From contig CAYGJN010000006.1 in the NCBI GenBank assembly GCA_964350135.1, forward strand, positions 1 through 42,947: 42,947 nt of DNA, given 5' to 3'. This DNA comes from CAYGJN01 sp964350135 (GTDB lineage: Bacteria > Bdellovibrionota > Bacteriovoracia > Bacteriovoracales > Bacteriovoracaceae). The notes under the pieces were generated by a model that worked only from the letters and a program-made list of their open reading frames with translations, made no database searches and was not told where the DNA came from. Positions 16,747-25,502 of this stretch are shown piece by piece. The position numbers were made by a program, and so were the translations under genes. Each line of letters opens with the position of its first letter. Positions within the stretch are counted from its first letter, which is position 1.

Positions 16747-18486
16747 TTAACCAATCATGACTCGACCTTCTGGGTACGCATAACGTCCTTCTTGGTCATA
16801 TTGTTTACCTATAGCTAATACCAGAGTTAACGGCCCAACTCTTCCTATAAACATTAGTATTGAAATTGAAAACTTTCCTAATGTTGATAAAAAGGGTGTA
16901 ATCCCCAAAGAAAGTCCAACTGTTCCAGATGCACTAATCACCTCAAAGAAAACAGTTAAAAAAGACTGCTCCTTTTCAACCATCATCATGATAAATATAA
17001 ATGTTGTTGTAACAATCATTGAAATAATTGAAATAGCTGTAGCACGTACAACCAGGGTACTTGGTATTGTTCTATCAAAGAACTCAACTCGATCACGACC
17101 TCTCAAGGTGGCACGAATTGATTGTAATAAAATAGCAAAAGTTGATGTTTTAATCCCGCCACCTGTTGATCCAGGACAAGCTCCTATAAACATAAAAAGA
17201 GTCATAAAATAAATAGTATGGGTTTCAAGGTTACTGAGCGGGATTGTATTAAAGCCAGCGGTTCTTAAGGTAACTGATTGAAAAAATGATACTTGCACCT
17301 TTTCCCAAAATGTAAAAGTATCTAATGCTCCCAGGAATTCTCCAAAAAAGATTAAAAATGCACCCATTATAGTTAAGGCAAATGATGTAACCAGTACAAT
17401 TTTTGAATGAAGCCCAAGATCTCGTAATTTCTTTTTTGTTATAAAAATAATCTTAAGCTCTTTTAAAACAATAAATCCGAGTCCCCCTAAGATTACAAGT
17501 GATGCTATTGTTCCATGTACAAGTGGAGTTGTTGCAAAAGACTCAAGAGAGTCTGGAAATAATGAAAAGCCTGCATTACAAAATGCAGAGATACTATGAA
17601 AAAAACCGTAATAAAGGGCCTTTCCAAACTCAAAGCCTTCAAAACTAAAAGCAATGGTCAGAATAATGCCCCCCCATAGCTCAATTATAAATGTGTACTT
17701 AATAATATCGACAATCATTCCAATCAGCTCTTCCTGGCTAGAAACATCCAAAAGATCTTGCATCACAATCCGTCTTCTCATCCCCATAGACTTACCAAGA
17801 AGAATCGTCATACTAGAATAAAGAATCATAATCCCAAGTCCACCGACTTGGATCAAAATAAGTATCACCAATTGACCAAAATAAGAAAAATTCTCAGGCA
17901 AACTCAAAGTACTTAGTCCTGTCACACAAGTTGCACTTGTTGCCATAAAAAGTGCATCCATAAAGCCAACCTCTGTCCCTTCATTGGCCGCAACGGGAAG
18001 CATAAGAAGAAATGTTCCTATGCCAATAACACCTAAAAAGGTAAAAAGAACGATTTGAGCAGGTTTTAACTTTAGTTTTTCAATAAAACTCAAGCTCGTT
18101 TTGGTGGTTTTCCTCTTCTCTTTATCTGAGTCATTATCATAAAGAGACAGAACTGATGAGAGTAAATGAGCTGAGCCTAACCAATAAGCAAACTCAAGGT
18201 CTCCCCAGGTAATAACAAGCGGAATAAAAACGATAATTGAAAAAATGTATTTTCGAATAAAACTATCAGCGCTAATTGAAATAATATAGTAACCTACCAG
18301 AACAAGAAAGATGACAAGTGGGACCATCCAAACGGACCAATTCAAAATTGAATTAATGATGCCTGGATCCCAACTAGTAGGAATTTTGTCCGCTTTTTTT
18401 AACGAATAAAAAAGTATAAAACTGCCGTTAAAGAAAAGCTCTACTAGAAAAGGTAACTTTTCCAGCAGATGATGGTTTTTATTCAT
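16747..18486 (-). CDS. ktrB: K+ uptake channel/transporter subunit KtrB/TrkH-type, with N-terminal membrane extension
   Basis: The 579-residue integral membrane protein has the four pore-loop repeats of the superfamily of K+ transporters: ATCVTGLSTL, AFCNAGFSLF, RTAGFNTIPL and SASGTVGLSLG, each with its filter glycine. The conserved CPGSTGGGIKTSTFA loop is also present. Standard KtrB is about 450 residues. Here about 140 extra residues with three or four predicted transmembrane helices (FLVELFFNGSFILFY onward) precede the first repeat, ending in a charged linker (YDNDSDKEKRKTTKT). Similar long forms exist in some Trk-family proteins. It is the first gene of the eight-gene minus-strand series and is divergent, across 44 bp, from the RNA methyltransferase gene. 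Na+- or H+-coupled K+ uptake is the expected role. Confidence 0.93.
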   Translation of the reverse strand: MNKNHHLLEKLPFLVELFFNGSFILFYSLKKADKIPTSWDPGIINSILNWSVWMVPLVIFLVLVGYYIISISADSFIRKYIFSIIVFIPLVITWGDLEFAYWLGSAHLLSSVLSLYDNDSDKEKRKTTKTSLSFIEKLKLKPAQIVLFTFLGVIGIGTFLLMLPVAANEGTEVGFMDALFMATSATCVTGLSTLSLPENFSYFGQLVILILIQVGGLGIMILYSSMTILLGKSMGMRRRIVMQDLLDVSSQEELIGMIVDIIKYTFIIELWGGIILTIAFSFEGFEFGKALYYGFFHSISAFCNAGFSLFPDSLESFATTPLVHGTIASLVILGGLGFIVLKELKIIFITKKKLRDLGLHSKIVLVTSFALTIMGAFLIFFGEFLGALDTFTFWEKVQVSFFQSVTLRTAGFNTIPLSNLETHTIYFMTLFMFIGACPGSTGGGIKTSTFAILLQSIRATLRGRDRVEFFDRTIPSTLVVRATAISIISMIVTTTFIFIMMMVEKEQSFLTVFFEVISASGTVGLSLGITPFLSTLGKFSISILMFIGRVGPLTLVLAIGKQYDQEGRYAYPEGRVMIG

Positions 18487-18530
18487 GAATACTACCTTAT
18501 AATTATTATAAGTTTTGCCGAGGAAATTTA

Positions 18531-19643
18531 TTGAAAAGGTTTAAAATTGCCCATATTGACCCACTAGGACAAGGCGTATCTAAATTAGAAGAAAAAATTT
18601 GTTTTATTCCTAAAACATTACCTGGCGAAACAGGGACCTATAGGACCAAAAAGGAAAATAGCAAAATTCAATTTGGCTCTATCGACACCCTTGATGAATA
18701 TTCAGAACATAGAATTGATCCTATTTGTACACATTTTAATGATTGCCCCTCCTGCGATTACCTACACACAAATTATGAATTTGAAATAGAGCTAAAAAAG
18801 CAAGCTTTTGTCCACCAATTTAAGTCGTTGCTAACACAAGAAGAATTACTTGATAAATTAGAAATTGTTAAAGCCCCTGAAAGAATCGGCTACAGAAATA
18901 GAATTCAGCTACATTATGACCTTAAGCTAGAAAAACTAGGTGCTATTAACGGAAAGACCGGACAAATAGCTCCAATCCCAAACTGCCTCATTGGAAATAA
19001 ACTTATAGAAGATGGCATCACTCAACTTTACAAAAATAATGACTGGATCAATAAGGCCAATAATTTCAAACAAGCGAGAGGCCATATAGAAGTATCAAGC
19101 AATAAAGGCGAAATTCGTTTTCACTGGAATAAACCCTACTCAGCTGACGGCTTTACTCAAGTTCATGAATCCATGAACAAAATTTTATGTAATGAGGTCA
19201 ATAAATGTTTTGAAAGTATGGAAGGTGTTGAAAAAATACTTGACCTTTTTGGGGGGAGTGGAAATCTAAGCCAAAATTTTAATAAAAAAACTTTTGTTGT
19301 AGATAACTACCCTCATAAGATGAAAAATAAATTTCAAAAATTTGTTAAGACCAATATTTATAAAACAGAACCTGAATTATTTATAAATAGTCTTGATACA
19401 GGATCATTTGATTTATTTTTACTCGATCCTCCAAGGAGTGGTCTAAAAAACCTAAAAAACTGGACTAATGCTATTGAACCTAAGTATTTACTCTATATCA
19501 GCTGCTTCGCACCAAAAATGATTCGTGACTTATCACTAGTAGTAGATCAATTTGATATTCAAAAAATTCAATTACTAGACTTATTTCCAAGCACTCATCA
19601 TTTTGAAACATTAATTCTTTTAAAGAACAAAGATCACTCCTAA
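18531..19643 (+). CDS. TrmA/RlmC/RlmD-family RNA (uracil-5)-methyltransferase
   Basis: The 370-residue protein starts at a TTG preceded by AGGAAA about seven bases upstream. The N-terminal part has a four-cysteine Fe-S cluster motif typical of RlmD/RlmCD: C-x5-CPSC (CTHFNDCPSC, about residues 82-91) with a fourth Cys in PIPNC. The SAM-binding motif I is ILDLFGGSGNLS, motif IV is LLDPPRSGL, and the nucleophile Cys lies in YISCFAPKM, where the family usually has SCNPxT. It should form m5U in 23S rRNA or tRNA using SAM. The catalytic-loop change from Asn-Pro to Phe-Ala and the short TRAM-like N-terminus make the exact target uncertain. Confidence 0.88.
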   Translation: MKRFKIAHIDPLGQGVSKLEEKICFIPKTLPGETGTYRTKKENSKIQFGSIDTLDEYSEHRIDPICTHFNDCPSCDYLHTNYEFEIELKKQAFVHQFKSLLTQEELLDKLEIVKAPERIGYRNRIQLHYDLKLEKLGAINGKTGQIAPIPNCLIGNKLIEDGITQLYKNNDWINKANNFKQARGHIEVSSNKGEIRFHWNKPYSADGFTQVHESMNKILCNEVNKCFESMEGVEKILDLFGGSGNLSQNFNKKTFVVDNYPHKMKNKFQKFVKTNIYKTEPELFINSLDTGSFDLFLLDPPRSGLKNLKNWTNAIEPKYLLYISCFAPKMIRDLSLVVDQFDIQKIQLLDLFPSTHHFETLILLKNKDHS

Positions 19644-19713
19644 GGCTTTCAAAATATAAGATATATAAGTAAAATAGAAAGGGTATCGCTTTACAAAAAT
19701 AAGGGGAAGTTCT

Positions 19714-20520
19714 GTGAGAAAAGTCTTAACAGTTCTGATTTGTTTAACACTTTGGTCTTGTGCCAGTAATGACAAATTATCTAAAACTGAACAAAAAGCA
19801 AAAGCATATTATGAACATGGGACCAGAGAGCTTTATCATGGCAATTTCATAGGTGCCCTTGAATCACTTATGAAAGCAGATAGTTTCACTCCTAACGATC
19901 CTAATATTTTAACGAATCTAGCTATGGCCTATTTTTATAGCGAAAGAAAAGAAACTGCTATTGCCAATCTTAGAAAAGCAATTGAAATTAATCCTCAACA
20001 CCCAGATGCGCTTATTAATCTCGCTTCAATCTATATGGGTGAAAAAGAGTACGAAAAAGCAGAGTCTCTTTTATTAAAAGTGGCCGACAATGTTATTTAT
20101 CGAAAACAATTTATTACCTACACTAATCTTGGAAAAATTTATCTTTCTAGAAATAATTTTCAAAAAGCTCATATGTACACAGATAAGGCCATCAAGGTTT
20201 ACAGTCAGTACTGTCCTGCTCTTTTCCAAAAAGGATTAATAGAATATACACAATCTAATTTTGATGAAGCAAGCAAGTCATTCCGCGAGGGTATTAAAGG
20301 GGTCTGTTATAATAATACTGAAGCCCACTATTACAGAGCACTAACCTTTAAAAAACTAAAAAATTATCAAGAAGCTGAAGAGATCTTTGAAAAAATAAAA
20401 ATCGACTTTGCTAAGTCACCCTTGTCAGTTAAGGCGGAACTAGAACTAAGTGAATTAAGAAAAATTAAGAAAAGAAATAATTACTCTCAAAAACGAGAGA
20501 TTATAACTCCAAGGTTTTAA
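19714..20520 (+). CDS. TPR-repeat lipoprotein, PilF/PilW-like
   Basis: The GTG start follows a clear AAGGGGAAG Shine-Dalgarno sequence. The 268-residue product begins with a lipoprotein signal (MRKVLTVLICLTLWSC; lipidated Cys16). The rest is tetratricopeptide repeats: AKAYYEHGTRELYHGNFIGA, NILTNLAMAYFYSERKETAI, PDALINLASIYMGEKEYEKA and at least three more, consistent with about six repeats. PilF/PilW-type lipoproteins are pilotins that help the type IV pilus secretin PilQ reach the outer membrane. The neighbouring RodZ-like gene follows 6 bp later, and pilF-rodZ adjacency is common in proteobacteria, which supports the call. A simpler scaffold role in envelope assembly cannot be excluded. Confidence 0.82.
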   Translation: MRKVLTVLICLTLWSCASNDKLSKTEQKAKAYYEHGTRELYHGNFIGALESLMKADSFTPNDPNILTNLAMAYFYSERKETAIANLRKAIEINPQHPDALINLASIYMGEKEYEKAESLLLKVADNVIYRKQFITYTNLGKIYLSRNNFQKAHMYTDKAIKVYSQYCPALFQKGLIEYTQSNFDEASKSFREGIKGVCYNNTEAHYYRALTFKKLKNYQEAEEIFEKIKIDFAKSPLSVKAELELSELRKIKKRNNYSQKREIITPRF

Positions 20521-20526
20521 AGTTAA

Positions 20527-21762
20527 ATGGAAGAAAACCCAAACATTGATTCTTCGAAGGAAGAGCAAGAAGAGATTCAAGAAGAGTTAGAAGAAAAATC
20601 TGCTCCCAAAGAACTTCTTGGTGACTATCTTACAAATTTTAGAAAAAGTAGTGGTATTGAATTAAGAACCATCGCTACTGCCACAAGAATTAATATTAAA
20701 ATTCTTGAAGATATTGAAGCTAATAACTTATCAGAGCTACCCAACCCAACTTACCTTAGAGGCTTTGTAAAATCTTTTGCTAAAGAAATTGGCGCCGACG
20801 TTGATTATACGTTAAACCTTCTAGACCTATCATTAGAAATTGAAGCGGTTCCTTCCCCTCCAAGAGAAGGACAAAAACCCTTTAAACCTCACACCATACT
20901 AGATAAAGATTTTCAAAAACTTCAAAACCTAACAGGACGAGCAGCCTCAATTTCACCAAAAACTCTTATGATGTGGCTTGCTGGTATTAGTATTTGTGGA
21001 ATTATTTTTCTAGGTGCCTACAGGTTGTATGAATCAACAAAAGAACAAACAGAAGAAATCCTAGCTCAAGACCAAGAAGATATTCAAGTGAATGCTCAAG
21101 ATGAGGCTTTGGCAGAAGAAATAGTCAACGCTTCACCGGTAGAAGAAAGTACTGCAGAGAGCGAAGTAGAAGAAGAACCAATCAAAGAGGAGCTCACAAG
21201 TAATGAAACACTAGAGCCCGTTATTGAAGAAAATAAAACTGAAGAACCTGCCAAAGAAGTAAAAAAAGAAGAAGTTACTGAAGCAGAAGAGAAAAAACCT
21301 GCTCCTCCAAAAATTGTCGTCTTTACACCTCTTGCACAGCCCTTATATGAGCTCTCTTCGAATCACCCGTTATTAAATGATGAAAGTGTTTTTCCTAAAA
21401 GCATTAAAGAGGCATATATTGAAGGTAAGGAAAATATCTTTATCAATGCAGTTAATGAAGACTGTTGGATTAATTATAAAAATACTGATGCACCCGTAAA
21501 GTCTTTTGTTCTTAAAAAAGGAAAAGTTCTATTTATTCGTGGTGAAGAAATAAGGTTATTTATAGGGAACCTATCCGGAATTGAAATATTTTATAACAAC
21601 CAATATGTTAAAACGAGTTCTGGATCAAACGTAAAAAGCCTTGTTTTTCCAGTAAGCTCTATTAGCAAGTTTAGCACCCCTCTATTCATCTATGATAATA
21701 ATCTTGGACTGTATTACACAGAAGAAGAGTATCGCAAAAAATTTAATCTAAGTGCTGATTAA
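20527..21762 (+). CDS. RodZ-like protein: cytoplasmic HTH, one TM helix, periplasmic DUF4115-like domain
   Basis: The 411-residue protein has a RodZ-type helix-turn-helix at about residues 33-100 (LGDYLTNFRKSSGIELRTIA and LPNPTYLRGFVKSFAKEIG). A transmembrane helix follows at about 150-168 (MMWLAGISICGIIFLGAY). A long Glu-rich low-complexity linker (about 175-255) leads to a C-terminal beta-domain like DUF4115 (INAVNEDCWINYKN and VLKKGKVLFIRGEEIRLFIG). RodZ anchors MreB to the inner membrane and helps set rod shape; the HTH binds MreB rather than DNA in E. coli. It is coupled to the upstream TPR lipoprotein gene (6-bp gap). The acidic linker is longer than usual. It ends 8 bp before the convergent lptF/G gene. 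Confidence 0.87.
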   Translation: MEENPNIDSSKEEQEEIQEELEEKSAPKELLGDYLTNFRKSSGIELRTIATATRINIKILEDIEANNLSELPNPTYLRGFVKSFAKEIGADVDYTLNLLDLSLEIEAVPSPPREGQKPFKPHTILDKDFQKLQNLTGRAASISPKTLMMWLAGISICGIIFLGAYRLYESTKEQTEEILAQDQEDIQVNAQDEALAEEIVNASPVEESTAESEVEEEPIKEELTSNETLEPVIEENKTEEPAKEVKKEEVTEAEEKKPAPPKIVVFTPLAQPLYELSSNHPLLNDESVFPKSIKEAYIEGKENIFINAVNEDCWINYKNTDAPVKSFVLKKGKVLFIRGEEIRLFIGNLSGIEIFYNNQYVKTSSGSNVKSLVFPVSSISKFSTPLFIYDNNLGLYYTEEEYRKKFNLSAD

Positions 21763-21770
21763 TTTCTGAG

Positions 21771-22892
21771 TTAGCTTACCCATTCAAGTTTTTTGAATAA
21801 ATAAAGACCCACAAGAAGTCCTATGCCTGTCGGTAAAAAGACTGCTAAAACAGCAGGGATCGTTCCAGATCTTGCCATGCTTATACCCATGAAGAACAAG
21901 GCATAATAGCCAATTAGAATAAGCAAAGAAGTAGAGGCCGTATTTCTTCCTTTACCTCTTGTTTTTTGTACCCCTAAAGTAAAGCCTAAAAGAGTAAAGA
22001 TAATACAAAGTACAGGGGTATTAAACCTCGACCAAAATTCTATCTCTGATTTAATATGGTTTTTTTCCTTTCTCTTACTTTGAGGAGTACTCTTAATTTC
22101 CTGCCAAAGCTCACGACTGCTCATCATGGACCCTTTAGAGCTTACACTAATATTAATATTTCCACTGGTGAGAGGAAAATTATAAGTTTCAAACAAGACC
22201 TTCTCAATAGTATTTGCATATCGGTTTGTATTAACCACACTTCCATTTTTTAAAACTAACCGAACTTCACCTATTCCCCATTTGTTTCCTTCTTCTTTTA
22301 TTAATTGTCCGATATCTGCAAAAATTGTCTTCTCTTGTCTATTTATTGAATCCCTAATATTGATAAATACTTTTTCCATAACTGTTCCGGACTCACTAAC
22401 ATTCTCTGCAAACAATATGGCCCTTGGCACTTCAGTAAAAAAGTTTCCTTTTTGAATTTGAGAAATCAAACCTTTACTCGTTAAAATATTTACGACTCTT
22501 CTAAATTCTTTTTTTGAACTTGGAATTATTTCAGCATTTAGTGAAAAAACAAGAAGTCCGATCATGATAGCAAATACCAAAAAAGGGGCAAATAATTTGA
22601 GTCGACTTAATCCAAATGATCTCATGGCAACAAACTCTGAATCCGAGCTCATTTTATTCAATGTAAAAATTGTAGAAAAAAGTACAGCAATAGGAATCGT
22701 CATTGGTATAAAAGTTAGTGCTATATGACCAATTAATTCCAGAATGGCCAAAGGATCTACATCCTTCCCACCGACAAGTCGCACAACTTTAAACATCTGA
22801 AAGGTAAGCATGAACAAAACAAAGAAGATAGAACTCGCCAAAAAGGGAACCACATAAGAATAGCTTAAATATCTAGGGAGAATACTAAACAT
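21771..22892 (-). CDS. LPS export ABC permease LptF/LptG family (YjgP/YjgQ)
   Basis: The 373-residue protein has the family layout. Three N-terminal transmembrane helices include the YSYVVPFLASSIFFVLFMLT start and the coupling region MSSDSEFVAMRSFGLSRLKL. A periplasmic beta-jellyroll domain spans about residues 125-275 (EVPRAILFAENVSESGTVME, NRYANTIEKVLFETYNFPL), followed by three C-terminal helices (FNTPVLCIIFTLLGFTLGVQ onward). LptF and LptG pull LPS from the inner membrane and pass it to the LptC-A-D bridge, powered by LptB. Only one permease gene is here, so the partner must be elsewhere. F and G cannot be told apart with certainty. It fits the LPS-rich setting. It is divergent from pepA across 152 bp. 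Confidence 0.9.
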   Translation of the reverse strand: MFSILPRYLSYSYVVPFLASSIFFVLFMLTFQMFKVVRLVGGKDVDPLAILELIGHIALTFIPMTIPIAVLFSTIFTLNKMSSDSEFVAMRSFGLSRLKLFAPFLVFAIMIGLLVFSLNAEIIPSSKKEFRRVVNILTSKGLISQIQKGNFFTEVPRAILFAENVSESGTVMEKVFINIRDSINRQEKTIFADIGQLIKEEGNKWGIGEVRLVLKNGSVVNTNRYANTIEKVLFETYNFPLTSGNINISVSSKGSMMSSRELWQEIKSTPQSKRKEKNHIKSEIEFWSRFNTPVLCIIFTLLGFTLGVQKTRGKGRNTASTSLLILIGYYALFFMGISMARSGTIPAVLAVFLPTGIGLLVGLYLFKKLEWVS

Positions 22893-22987
22893 AATATTAG
22901 CTTATCATTACTTCAGGTTGAGATGGAGACTTTGATAAAAATTATGTGAGTAATACTGCGTCAATTCTTTTATACCCTTTTGCTGCT

Positions 22988-23014
22988 TAGACAAATATAT
23001 GCAGTTTTGATAAT
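22988..23014 (+). promoter_or_regulatory. possible sigma70-type promoter for pepA
   Basis: TAGACA (22988-22993) and GATAAT (23009-23014) each match the consensus at five of six bases. The spacer is 15 bp, shorter than ideal. The predicted transcript would begin around 23020, about 25 bases before the ATG, with an AGGAG Shine-Dalgarno at 23031-23035. It is the only promoter-like pair I see in the divergent lptF/G-pepA gap for this direction. Confidence 0.35.
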
Positions 23015-23044
23015 GTCCTATCTCATTTCAAGGAGCTCATTAAT

Positions 23045-24520
23045 ATGAAAATAAGTTTAAATTACGGAACAAAAGAATCAAATTCACAAACCCATATTTT
23101 AGGTGTTTTTGCCAAAGATAAAGGGCTTGATTTCCCTAAGTGGCCTCGGGACTTAAAAGAAACTTTTCTTGCCACTCCTGGTAGCAATGAATTTGATGGC
23201 AAAACTGGCAATTTTATTTTTTTTAATGGCAATCAAATCTATCTAGTATTTGGATTAGGGGAGAAAAAGAAATTTAAAAATGAATCACTTCGCCGTATCG
23301 CAAGTGAAATCTATACAACTGTTAAGGCTAAATACAATACTGTTTGCATTCATGTTGATCAATTCTCTAGTAATCTGGAGCTTGCAACTGAGCTTATTGG
23401 AGAAGGTATTTATCTAACAGATTATAGTTTTGATAGATATTTAAGCAAAAAAGAAAAACCTAAACTTGCTGAAGTATTTTTATACTCAACTAGAAAATCT
23501 GCTAAGTCACAAAAAGCCTTAGAGGCAGCTAAAGAAATAGCAAGTAGTATTAATGTCGCAAGAGATTTTATAAATGAGCCGCCAAATATTCAGCGTTCAA
23601 CTACTTATGCTAAAGAAATAGAAAAAGATATTCGTGACAACCTCAAAGGCAAAGGCGTAAAAGTTAAGGTGCTTGGAAAAAAAGAACTTAAAAAAGAAAA
23701 TATGAATCTCTTTCTTTCCGTTAATGCCGGTTCAGCCTTTGAACCTCAATTAGTTCATCTGACATACACTCCTAAGAAAGCAAATAGAAACACTAAACAT
23801 ATTGCTCTTGTTGGAAAAGGCCTGGTTTTTGATACTGGTGGGTATTCATTAAAGCCAGGGGCTTCCATGGTTAATATGAAGTTTGATATGGGTGGTTCTG
23901 CAACTGTTTATGGTGCTTTTAGAGCTGCTGCCCTTGCAGGAATAAATGCTAAGATCACTTGCATCTTAGGTATTACAGATAACTCGGTTAACTCTCATGC
24001 AACAATGCCAGACTCAATTGTTAAAGGTCGAAATGGAAAGACTGTTGAGATTCTAAACACAGATGCAGAAGGAAGGTTAGTTCTTGCGGATTGCTTGGAT
24101 TACACATGTGACCTTAAACCAGACTTTATTATTGATGCTGCTACTCTTACAGGTGCTTGCCTTGTGGCCCTGGGAACTGAAGTTGGTGCAGTTATGACTA
24201 ATAATCAAAAATTTGCAGATAAGCTTTTAAAGTCTGCCAAAACAAAAGATGAATACCTGTGGCAACTTCCTATTGTTGATGAGTTTAGAAATGATATGAA
24301 GTCTCAAATTGCAGATTTATCAAATATTGCTCCTAATCGTTGGGGTGGCACACCTAAGGCTGCTGCTTTTCTAGAAGAATTTATTAAAAATGATATTCCT
24401 TGGTGTCACTTAGATGTTGCAGGTATTGCAGATACTCAGGCCCATTTACCATACTGCCCAAAAAAGGGTGGATCAGGTCTTCTTATTCGTACCATCTTTG
24501 ATTTTATGAAAAATGCTTAA
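23045..24520 (+). CDS. pepA: leucyl aminopeptidase, M17 family
   Basis: The 491-residue protein has a normal family length. The non-catalytic N-terminal domain is followed by the C-terminal metal centre: LVGKGLVFDTGGYSLKP (Lys258, Asp263 and the catalytic Lys270), MKFDMGGS (Asp281) and the signature NTDAEGRL (residues 338-345, Asp and Glu metal ligands, Arg for bicarbonate). It is a cytosolic hexameric di-zinc/manganese enzyme that removes N-terminal residues from peptides. In some bacteria it also binds DNA as an Xer accessory factor; nothing here bears on that. An AGGAG precedes the ATG by nine bases. The stop overlaps the trmL start by 8 bp, so the two are probably one transcript. Confidence 0.96.
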   Translation: MKISLNYGTKESNSQTHILGVFAKDKGLDFPKWPRDLKETFLATPGSNEFDGKTGNFIFFNGNQIYLVFGLGEKKKFKNESLRRIASEIYTTVKAKYNTVCIHVDQFSSNLELATELIGEGIYLTDYSFDRYLSKKEKPKLAEVFLYSTRKSAKSQKALEAAKEIASSINVARDFINEPPNIQRSTTYAKEIEKDIRDNLKGKGVKVKVLGKKELKKENMNLFLSVNAGSAFEPQLVHLTYTPKKANRNTKHIALVGKGLVFDTGGYSLKPGASMVNMKFDMGGSATVYGAFRAAALAGINAKITCILGITDNSVNSHATMPDSIVKGRNGKTVEILNTDAEGRLVLADCLDYTCDLKPDFIIDAATLTGACLVALGTEVGAVMTNNQKFADKLLKSAKTKDEYLWQLPIVDEFRNDMKSQIADLSNIAPNRWGGTPKAAAFLEEFIKNDIPWCHLDVAGIADTQAHLPYCPKKGGSGLLIRTIFDFMKNA

Positions 24521-24971
24521 AATTGTTCTTGTGGCGCCTGATATTCCTGGAAATACAGGAAGTATTGGGCGCACCTGTGTCGCCTTGGATATAGAACTTA
24601 TCCTTATAAAACCTTACGGGTTTGACCTTTCCGAAAAAGCGGTCCGCCGTGCAGGGCTTGATTATTGGAAGTATTTAAAACTTTCTGAGTATGATAATTT
24701 TGATGATTTTATAACGGCCAAGCAACCTAAAAGCCTTTTTTTCTATTCTAAAAAAGCTGAAAAAATTTATTTCGATGCTCCTTATACTAAAGACTCTTAT
24801 TTGATATTTGGTTCAGAAACAAAAGGTTTACCTGGGAAGCTATTTGAAAAATATCCAGAGCATTTTTATAAAATGCCTATCTACTCAGATAAGGTTCGGT
24901 CTCTTAATCTTTCAAATGCTGCTACTGCTGTTGCTTACGAGGCTTTGCGGACGTTAACCTATCGATTATAG
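24513..24971 (+). CDS. trmL: tRNA (cytidine/uridine-34 2'-O)-methyltransferase TrmL
   Basis: The 152-residue SPOUT-class methyltransferase has the usual YibK/TrmL length. The start (LKIVLVAPDIPGNTGSIGRT, Asn-Thr-Gly motif) and the trefoil-knot motifs FGSETKGLP and RSLNLSNAATAVAYEALR are all present. It 2'-O-methylates the wobble nucleotide of tRNALeu isoacceptors using SAM. The ATG lies inside the 3' end of pepA (8-bp overlap, different frame). The last 50 bp, including the end of the AVAYEALR helix, overlap antisense with the lipoprotein gene at 24922-25428, the longest overlap in the window. Confidence 0.95.
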   Translation: MLKIVLVAPDIPGNTGSIGRTCVALDIELILIKPYGFDLSEKAVRRAGLDYWKYLKLSEYDNFDDFITAKQPKSLFFYSKKAEKIYFDAPYTKDSYLIFGSETKGLPGKLFEKYPEHFYKMPIYSDKVRSLNLSNAATAVAYEALRTLTYRL

Positions 24972-25428
24972 ATTCAATAAGTGTCTTAATTTCAAAAAGC
25001 TCTGATTCTATTTGATCCCGTTGGCCTTCTTTTAATTCATAATTTTTAGCTAAAATATAAACTGTTAATGGATGTACTAGAACATCTCTTGGGCTATAAC
25101 ATCTTTTTGCAGAGGGAGGTAAAGCCTCTCCTCCGTGATAGCCTTTTTCAATTTCTTCTAAATCCAACTCTAGGATATCTAAAAGATTATCTACAATAGC
25201 ATAAACACTTTCTTTGCATTCTTCATGTCTGCCAATATAGTAATCGGCCAGAACAACGCCTTGTTTATATAGAACCAATGATTTAATCCGAATTGTCTTA
25301 TTGTCAGCATTCTTCTTATTAAGTTCTTGGAGTTCAATCAAGTAATTATGATAGCGTTTAACTTCATCTATGATGACTATTTCTTTTTTGCAAGAAACCA
25401 AGAGAAAAAGCAGCAAAATATATTTCAT
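24922..25428 (-). CDS. small lipoprotein of unknown function
   Basis: The 168-residue protein has a clear lipoprotein signal (MKYILLLFLLVSC; lipidated Cys13), followed by two lysines and an acidic, mostly helical body. It contains CYSPRDVLVHPLTVYILAKN and a Glu-rich C-terminal helix ending in Arg/Lys/Gln. No family is recognised. The helical pattern (NYLIELQELNKKNADNKTIR) could be a four-helix bundle. It overlaps the convergent trmL by 50 bp. It lies downstream of the terminator behind the porin-like gene, so it is probably transcribed separately from its own start, but I see no clear promoter. Confidence 0.7.
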   Translation of the reverse strand: MKYILLLFLLVSCKKEIVIIDEVKRYHNYLIELQELNKKNADNKTIRIKSLVLYKQGVVLADYYIGRHEECKESVYAIVDNLLDILELDLEEIEKGYHGGEALPPSAKRCYSPRDVLVHPLTVYILAKNYELKEGQRDQIESELFEIKTLIESIIDRLTSAKPRKQQQ

Positions 25429-25444
25429 AACGATATTTTAACAT

Positions 25445-25471
25445 AAAAAAAGACCCCGCGTTCGCGGGGTC
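25445..25471 (-). terminator. rho-independent terminator of the porin-like gene
   Basis: A perfect 8-bp GC-rich stem (GACCCCGC at 25452-25459 pairing with GCGGGGTC at 25464-25471) has a GTTC loop on the plus strand. Read on the minus strand, the hairpin is followed by a run of seven T residues (25451 down to 25445). It lies 31 bp beyond the porin-like stop codon. It is the clearest intrinsic terminator in the window. Confidence 0.92.
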
Positions 25472-25502
25472 GTATTCTTATAATTTCTTAGTTTGAAAAG
25501 AA

